Shown piece by piece: positions 57,340 through 64,000 of a DNA stretch of 64,000 nt. A program made the position numbers and the translations under genes. The first letter of the stretch is position 1, and each line of letters begins with the position of its first letter. The notes under the pieces are model-generated. The model did no database searches and had not been told where the DNA came from. It worked only from the letters and a program-made list of their open reading frames with translations. The DNA comes from Ctena decussata (taxonomy: Eukaryota > Mollusca > Bivalvia > Lucinida > Lucinidae). The stretch covers positions 88,396,979 through 88,460,978 of the forward strand of contig OZ022501.1 of NCBI GenBank assembly GCA_963989385.1. Direction: 5' to 3'.

Positions 57340-58448
57340 CACGGTTATTTAAATTCTGGAGCTGGCCAGGGTTATACAGTTATGGAGCAGAGACTCAAAC
57401 AGCAGCTCAAAGTACCAAAGGGAAATAATTCACTGAGTCTAAAAGCAAGAGTTATCATTCATGTATGAGACAAATTGTCATGACCTGTTCTGCATATCTG
57501 TGAAGTATCATGAAAATATTTCAAAAGGTATTCAAGCTATGGAGCGGACACCTAAAATCATCAAAGGGAAATAACTCCAAAAGTAAGAAAGCATGAGTTG
57601 TCATTCTTATTCGCGACACATCATCATGACCAGCTCTACATATCTGTGAAGTATCATGAAAATATTCCTAAAGGTATTCAAGTTATAGAGCGGACACGAA
57701 ATCAGACCTAAAACCATCAAGGGGAAATAACTCAAAAGGTAAGAAAGCAGGAGTTGTCATTCTTGTTTGCGACACATCGTCATGACCTGTTCTACATATC
57801 TGTGAAGTATCATGAAAATATTCCAAAAGGTATTCAAGTTATAGAGCGGACACGAAATCATACCTAACGTGATCAAGGGGAAATAACTCATAAAGTAAGA
57901 AAGCAAGAGTTGTCATTCTTTTTCGCGACACACCGTCATGACCTGTTCTACATATCTGTGAAGTATCATGAGAATATTCCAAAGGGTACTCTAGTTATAG
58001 AGCGGACACGAATCTGCCAAAAAATCACACCTAAAACTATCAAGGGGAAATAACTCAAAAAGTAAGAAAGCAAGAGTTGTCATTCTTGTTCGCGACACAT
58101 CGTCATGACCTGTTCTACATTTCTGTGAAGTATCATGAAAATATTCCAAAGGGTATTCAAGTTACAGAGCGGACACGAATCTGCCAAAAAATCACCAAAG
58201 GGGAGATAATTCAAAAAGTACAATAGCAAGAGTTACCATTCTTGTATGCGACACATCGTCATGACCTGTTCTACATAACTGTGAAGTATCATGAAAATAT
58301 TCCAAAGGGTATTCAAGATATAGAGCGGACAAGAAAAGTGTTTACGGACGGACGGACGGACGGACAGACGGACGGACGGACGGACGGACGGACGGACGGA
58401 CGCCAGGCTCATCGCTATATCCCCCGAACCTTTCGGTCGGGGGATAAA
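57340..58448 (+). mobile_element. Non-autonomous element with 170-180-bp tandem core
   Basis: GTAAGAAAGCAAGAGTTGTC, GTCATGACCTGTTCTACATA and GTATTCAAGTTATAGAGCGG recur about every 175 bp for six units. An ACGG run (58345-58400) and a TATCCCCCGAACC/GGTCGGGGGATA hairpin (58420-58446) follow. Confidence 0.75.
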
Positions 58449-58449
58449 A

Positions 58450-60000
58450 AAATTGTTTACTACAGTTTTTTAAATTTACCCATGACTTAGCTCATACTGG
58501 AACAGTATATCAGCCTAGGCCATTATAATTCATCAGTACAATTATTTATTGACTTGCAAAACAGTGTATTGTTTCTAAGCGAAAGAAAGCTATATAACAA
58601 GAAAGCATTGATGCAAAGCATTAACCCGCATGGAAAGTCAGTCAAATTGAGCTTCTGCGCCCAATACCTGTGCACATATTAAGGAATCTCGACATTGGCA
58701 AACATATTAGAGGGTTAAAGCGGACTTTTGGGTTCTTGACAAACATTCATCACCATAATTCATTTCTGAGCTGCTCGGATTTAATTTTTATTCAGATAAC
58801 ATTTTAGTTTTCGCTTGCTACGAGGGGTGATTATCAAATAATGGAAACTAGCATTTATTTTGTTAGCTATGTGTCAAAAAAAGTATATCAAGTATATAAT
58901 ACCTAATAAGCAAGCGTATGACATATAATTAAGTGTTGTTTAGGATTATCGTTTCCATGGCAGCGATGCCTTAAACATAAGGGTTTAGTCTCTAAATATT
59001 TGCAAAATGTCATATATATTTGCTGCTGATTAGTAACAAAGAATGGATGAAAGTTTGTGATGGTGTGATGGCATGATGCAAGTCTCAGATACTAAAATAT
59101 ATTTGGAGTTTTTCATGACTAGCTCTTAAATCTGGCAGAAATACAGACCGTGAAAATATTTGACCAAGCAATATTTGACATTTTTCGATGATTTTAAGCC
59201 GAATGGACCAGAGTTGTGACGTCCTTGCACTTTATTTAGCGGAGTCTTGGGAGAACTGTATCGTAGAAAGAACCAAAATTATCCTGTTCCTGATAACCGA
59301 TTTATTAACTTTAGCATAAAACTGGCAATTACGAAATAAAATGTCAAACTCACTAAAAATAAATCATTTTAACCCCTGTTTTAGCTTCAATTCATGCCAG
59401 ATTTTAGAAGGTTTTCATTAACAATTATTATATGTGTGTTTCTAAAGCCAACCAATATTGTATTAATGACAATTAGTATGGTTTACCTCTAATTGTCACT
59501 CTTTTAGAACATATTCTGCGAATAATAATGGAGATTTCGAAAGATAAGTAGAAAATAATGCTGGCAACTGGCGCCCAGTTCTTGTTAACGCAAAATTTTG
59601 TTTCCTGACGTTACGTCCGATACAGAAACGTCAATTTCGTTTCGGTGCCATCGGGCGTTCTTTATAGCTTGTATGAAGACACTAACTCGCATAATGTGAC
59701 TTAAAATTTGTTTACATACCGATATAATATTTTAATTTCTTATAAAGAGAGCTCTATGAAACAACAAATTCATATCAAAGGTATATGCTTAAAAGGTTAT
59801 TGAAATCTCGCAAGCTCATGCGTCCTTCGTCATATGACTTCATACCATATATTACACAATATAAATTCAATAACTCATAAATATTTACCATTATTTTCCC
59901 CAGTAGACACTCAGCGTTGAAACAAACAGCATCTAGCAGGTTTTATCAACGTTTGACCGACGTTGTCCAAGCGTTGCTTCCCCACTGGTTTAATAGAATC
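58450..60000. other. Intronic DNA, few recognisable features
   Basis: At 59905-59985 AACGTTGAAAC-type words between CCCAGTAGAC and CCCCACTGG look like another small TTGAAAC palindromic element. Otherwise nothing is seen. Confidence 0.4.
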
Positions 60001-60008
60001 TATGCTTG

Positions 60009-60131
60009 GGCCGAGGCCGAGACAAGGAAATCTCAGGCTAGTTTTCGGATTATTTAGTCTTATGCGATGCTTGCCAAGCATAAGACTTAATTAATCTAAA
60101 AACGAACCTATGATTTCCTTGTCCAGGCCTG
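60009..60131. repeat. Long imperfect hairpin
   Basis: GAGGCCGAGACAAGGAAATC at the left is the inverse of GATTTCCTTGTCCAGGCCTG at the right with few differences. The match continues inward to AGTCTTATGC/GCATAAGACT around a loop of about 11 bp. Arms are about 55 bp. Confidence 0.65.
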
Positions 60132-60557
60132 AACCCCATTTTTGATTATTTTTCTCACCCATTATATCTGATAAAACAGAAAATTCATTGAATTTCTCGT
60201 TGAGGCCATTCCTATAGACTTAAGTCTAATTTTCTATTATTTTACTTATAGTTCTGACATGGACATTAAATTCACCTTGTGCATGCATTGATCATGACTG
60301 ACAGCTTATTAGGAATCTACAGTGTCATTTCCTGTACATCTCTGGTTGTCAATTTTATATTCTGCATGCAATTTACATGACATGTAACATGTGGAGTTCT
60401 TGAATTTAACAAAATGGGCTATATTAAGCAATTAATGACATTTTGAGACATTTTTCAAAGCCTAGGCTGAGACTGCAGGCCGGGATAGAAAAATCTCAGA
60501 CAGATCTAGAAATGGATATTCTTGTCCTATGGGTGAGAAAATACAATGTAGAAATAC

Positions 60558-60719
60558 TCGCACGTTTGAGTCCTGTCTGGCAATCTTCTGGTAAGCAGTC
60601 AAATCATGATAATTGTAATCTGTGCTTGTAGGGTTTTGGTTGCTGTCATCCAGTTCCAAAGGGGCAAAGCAATAGTAACGTTTGAGTTGGAAGCTATCCA
60701 AAACGGCTGATACTGTTTT
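60558..60719 (-). CDS. TRP-family ion channel exon (end of ankyrin region)
   Basis: A minus-strand acceptor (TATTATTTTTTTTCCACAG) opens a 162-bp segment ending at CGA/GTATTT, or six bases shorter at AAC/GTGCGA. Both choices leave phase 0, matching the exon at 54845-54918. It encodes KTVSAVLDSFQLKRYYCFAP, then a polar stretch rich in Asp/Asn, then YHDLTAYQKIARQDSN. In ankyrin-TRP channels a VLD segment, a variable loop and a short basic helix precede the H-E-V..KW linker, which fits the next exon. The acceptor is strong, while the donor is weak and is the least certain boundary. The frame remains open beyond it into the intron, so a read-through exon is the alternative. Confidence 0.62.
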
Positions 60720-60818
60720 CTGTGGAAAAAAAATAATACTAGCAAAACTATCATGGCTGCGAAGCATATTCTAGCAACAAATGATACAAACTATTTAATA
60801 TACACAATGATTAATAAA

Positions 60819-61414
60819 CTGTGAAAACCGGGCTTAGTGACAGTACGTAATAATTACGTTGTGAACGGATGAACAACGCCAAAAATAATGATCTTTCGGA
60901 CCTCAATTTATTTCCATGAAAACACCTCAGACGTTGATATATAACAGAAAGACTATGAATTCAGACAAAATCCAGTCATAAATATGACATACGTTGCCAT
61001 GACAACGCTTATTCCACGGTAACCCCAAAGCCTTGAACACAGATGGTATACCATCACAAAGACCTATCATTTGAGAAAGAAAGTTAAATCATGGAAATTG
61101 TCACGTGTGTGCTATGAAATACACATTGAAAATGAGCAAATACACTTTTTGTCCGAGTTATTTTGTCTAATAAGCTCAGAAAGCGCGTTCAAACAAACGT
61201 AATGACGTTGTCGCCAGAAGATACTTGCATGACGTTAATAACGTCATATAAAGAAACTGCATTACCTGTGTGCTTCATAACTCTATATCTCAGTAATAAA
61301 TAATGATAACCGTCTCAACAAATTTTCAGAAAATGTTTAGGAAAGCTAATACTGTTCAGTGATGCAGTCTGTTTTTTTTTTTAATTTTTATGTCATTAAG
61401 CCCGGTTTTCACAG
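60819..61414. mobile_element. 596-bp MITE beside TRP exon
   Basis: CTGTGAAAACCGGGCTTA (60819-60836) and TAAGCCCGGTTTTCACAG (61397-61414) are perfect 18-bp inverses, extending by GTGACA/TGTCAT. No coding content. No target duplication is evident. Confidence 0.75.
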
Positions 61415-61421
61415 AGACTGG

Positions 61422-61424
<3 letters not shown>

Positions 61425-61500
<76 letters not shown>
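61425..61500. repeat. (AT)n microsatellite
   Basis: About 38 AT units, with a further short AT run at 61547-61560 bordering the Penelope-like element. Confidence 0.97.
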
Positions 61501-61504
<4 letters not shown>

Positions 61505-61561
61505 GAAATAAGAGTTGACGTTACATGTTTTGTTATTTAATGATCAATATATATATATATT

Positions 61562-63558
61562 TCCTTCCTCGTAATTATTTACCTCTTCCAAATTTAATAA
61601 TAACCTTAAAGAACGCCAGTGTATTGACAAGTTACAAAATGATTCATCAATAATGATTAAAGAAGCAGACAAGGGGGTTGGAATAGTAATAATGAACATA
61701 GAATACTATAAAAGCAACATGCTCGAAATGCTAGAGGATGATACTTTTTATAAACTAATTAAGAATGACTGCTCCAAAACAACTTTTAAAAATTACGAGC
61801 TTTAATAAGAGTAAAGACATAACAAGACACGAAATAAATTATTTACTTGATTTTGAACCAAAGACAAGCTCATTTTATGGACTACCGAAAAACCACAAAA
61901 GCAAACTTATAAAGGAACAATGTCTGAAAACAAACACAGACGTTTAAGAGCTTACTGATCCACTGCATTTAAAGTTTAGACCAATTGTAGCAGGTCCAGT
62001 CTGTGAGACACATAGACTAAGTAACCTCATTGACATTTTCTTGAAACCATTTGTAAAGCATATTAAAAGTTACGTACGAGACGACATAGATTTCCTTTCA
62101 TACATACCGAATAAAACAGACAAAAATGCAATTTTAGTCTCATTTGATGTAACTAACCTTTACACAAACATTTCCCATTCACTTGGGCTAGAAGCAATTG
62201 ACCATTGGCTGAATAAATATCCTGAATGAATTCACAAACGATTTTCAAAATCATTTATTTTAGAAGGCATTAAAACAATATTGGAAAATAATAATTTCAA
62301 ATTCGACGGAAAATTTTATAATCAAATTAGGGGAACAGCCATGTGAACAAAATGTGATCCAACATATGCCACACTTGTCCTTGGCTACTTGGAGGAAAAC
62401 TATATATAAAACTGGCAGAATCAGACCAACAATTTTCAGACTATGTAAAGGTAAAATGGAAGCGTTACCTTGACGATTGTTTTATCTTATGGACAAAATC
62501 GTATGACGAACTCAATAGCTTTCACCAAATTCTAAATAACTTACACAACGACATAAATTTTACAATAGAAATGAATAAACACAAATTGCCTTTCTTAGAC
62601 ATATTGGTAATAAAGCAAAATGATATGTTAAGCACTCATATATTTCACAAAGAAACGGATATTAAACAATATCTCAACTTTACATCCTGTCACCCAAGTC
62701 ACACGAAACGAAGTATACCATATAATCTGGCAAGACGAATTTGCACTATTGTTTCCGAAAAGAAAGTTAGAGATTTAAGATTGCAAGAACTTGCCACATC
62801 ATTAATTAGTCGCGGTTATCCAAAACAATTAATTCAAAATGGAATACAAAATGCTTTAAAAATTTCCAGATGCGAACTTCTCACCCCTAAAACTAAACAA
62901 GACCTACACACCATAACTTATGTATCCACACATAATCCAAAAATAATCCAGAGGTAGTGTAATGAAAAATAACTTACCAATTCTAATGAATGATAACACA
63001 ATGAGAAACGACCTCAAAGACACAAATTTCATAAAAAGTAATCGCCAACCGCCAAGTTTAAAAAGGCTTTTATCTAGAGCCAGTTTTACAAGTTCAGCAT
63101 TAAATCCCCGATGATTTAAAGTAACAAAATGTGGTAGAAACAATTGTTCGTTATGTCAACATATAACAGAATCAAATTTATACAATTTCAAAGGGAAAAT
63201 ATTTTATGTAAATGACAATATTTCGTGTGATGTACAAAACGTTTTATATATAGTAACATGCAATGGGTGTGGAAAATACTACATAGGTCAAACAGGCGGA
63301 AAACTGAGAACAAGACGCACCATACACGCCCAACAGATACGAGAACCCTCGACAAGAATGATACCATTAAGTGCGCATTTAGATGAATGTTGTAACACGG
63401 AGCCGAAATTCCAAATGTTTCCGTTTTTCAAACTTAGTACTGAGAGCGCCTCCGCTAGGTTAAATAAAGAAAATTACTTTATCAAATGTTTTAAGCCTAC
63501 ATTAAATACCTTACAATATATTAAACATCTGCCATCATTATGGTGTCATAGAATTTAG
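61562..63558 (+). pseudogene. Penelope-like element: reverse transcriptase plus GIY-YIG nuclease
   Basis: In order: IKEADKGVGIVIMN (61660), SSFYGLPKNHKS (61880), LVSFDVTNLYTNISH (62135-62180), GTAM-stop-TKCDPTYA (62335), and KRYLDDCFILW with the RT catalytic YLDD (62460). NKHKLPFLDILV follows at 62575. The C-terminal part has a CGRNNCSLC zinc-type motif (63129), then VLYIVTCNGCGKYYIGQTGG (63244), the GIY-YIG endonuclease signature with its downstream Arg and terminal NKEN. RT linked C-terminally to GIY-YIG defines canonical Penelope-like elements, which use the nuclease to prime reverse transcription. The copy is 5'-truncated and has stops near 61947, 62227, 62345 and 63114 and at least two frameshifts, so it is dead. 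A (TAGAA)n tail follows. Confidence 0.88.
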
Positions 63559-63639
63559 AATAGAATAGAATAGAACTCATATGACGTTACGTCATAAAAT
63601 GTTTCTAAGAGCTAACGCCGCCATTTTTAATGCCACTTT

Positions 63640-63674
63640 AACACTGAAGAGTTGTTTAACGAAATGCGTTTGTT
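63640..63674 (+). ncRNA. Candidate minimal hammerhead ribozyme of Penelope-like element
   Basis: CTGAAGA (63644-63650), stem II GTT-GTTT-AAC, GAAA (63661-63664), a two-pair stem III ATGCGT and the cleavage U at 63670 are present. Stem I is AACA (63640-63643) with TGTT (63671-63674). Penelope-like elements are known to carry small hammerheads in their terminal repeats. The stems are short, so pairing support alone is weak; position just after the GIY-YIG gene adds weight. Confidence 0.6.
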
Positions 63675-63699
63675 TATGTGACAATTAAAGTTAAAAAAA

Positions 63700-64000
63700 G
63701 AGCATGTGAAGTCATTTTATACTTTGTTTATATATTTATATATATGAAAAACATAAACAAACAGATGACGAAACGTTTTCAATTATGAAAGATGTACCGG
63801 GCGTAGAAAAGAAATACTAAAAAAAAATTTGAATGAAGACACAAAACGAGAAGAGGAAATTTCATTAAAATGATGGAAAGCAAAAAAACAAGAAATGTGG
63901 CTGCAAAAATATGATCTCAAAATAAAACACCACGAGAAACTCATTCATCAAGGATAAAGAACTTATACAACCAAATAATTACGGAAGACGAAGACAAAAC
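63700..64000 (+). pseudogene. Probable 5' coding start of a second Penelope-like copy
   Basis: A frame from about 63818 reads KNLNEDTKREEEISLK, one stop, then WKAKKQEMWLQKYDLKIKHH and on to the window edge with another stop. The lysine- and glutamate-rich composition resembles the N-terminal region of Penelope-like proteins. It lies just downstream of the first copy in the same direction. Such elements often sit head-to-tail sharing an intervening terminal repeat. Identification is by context. Confidence 0.4.

Overview
This is animal nuclear DNA, most likely from a bivalve mollusc. It is AT-rich and has no prokaryotic gene organisation. It is packed with interspersed repeats of kinds I associate with bivalve genomes: elements carrying tandem cores and an ACGG microsatellite, Penelope-like and LINE retroelements, tRNA-derived SINE-like pieces and many short inverted-repeat transposons. 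The species cannot be named from the sequence.

The only host gene I can support lies on the minus strand. Three short exons (60558-60719, 54845-54918, 29176-29358) have good splice signals and compatible phases. Read in order they resemble the end of an ankyrin region, the HEV..L..RKWDLY linker before the membrane, and transmembrane segments S1-S2 of a TRP-type cation channel. The exons are separated by introns of about 5.6 kb and 25.5 kb, so most of this window is transposon-filled intron.

Layout. 1-5.5 kb: older repeat copies and a duplicated LINE 3' end. 5.5-14.6 kb: small foldbacks, a 180-bp tandem array, a hammerhead-bearing tandem repeat and a tRNA-like SINE. 14.66-15.73 kb: a palindromic minisatellite. 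16-24.3 kb: three large non-autonomous elements. 24.6-28.1 kb: a LINE broken by three insertions. 29.2-30.4 kb: a TRP exon and an ACGTA-rich foldback element. 31-39 kb: further tandem-core elements with nested insertions. 39.2-45.9 kb: a TTAA MITE, a tandem hammerhead element, and a Penelope-like reverse transcriptase gene broken by four insertions. 45.9-51.5 kb: one Helentron-like element with another nested inside it. 51.5-60.7 kb: repeats and two TRP exons. 60.8-64 kb: a MITE, an AT microsatellite, then a GIY-YIG Penelope-like element followed by a candidate hammerhead and what looks like the start of a second copy.

The most notable signal is a family of short tandem elements (monomer about 371-377 nt) carrying type-I hammerhead ribozymes. 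There are five copies in the window. Two keep every core residue and three carry core mutations. Two loci (39990-40685 minus, 11955-12515 plus) have more than one unit head-to-tail, as expected of animal retrozymes. A second theme is a 3'-terminal module of the broken Penelope-like family, scattered at about thirteen sites, which can be drawn as a compact multi-helix RNA. All mobile genes here look inactivated by stops, frameshifts or insertions.
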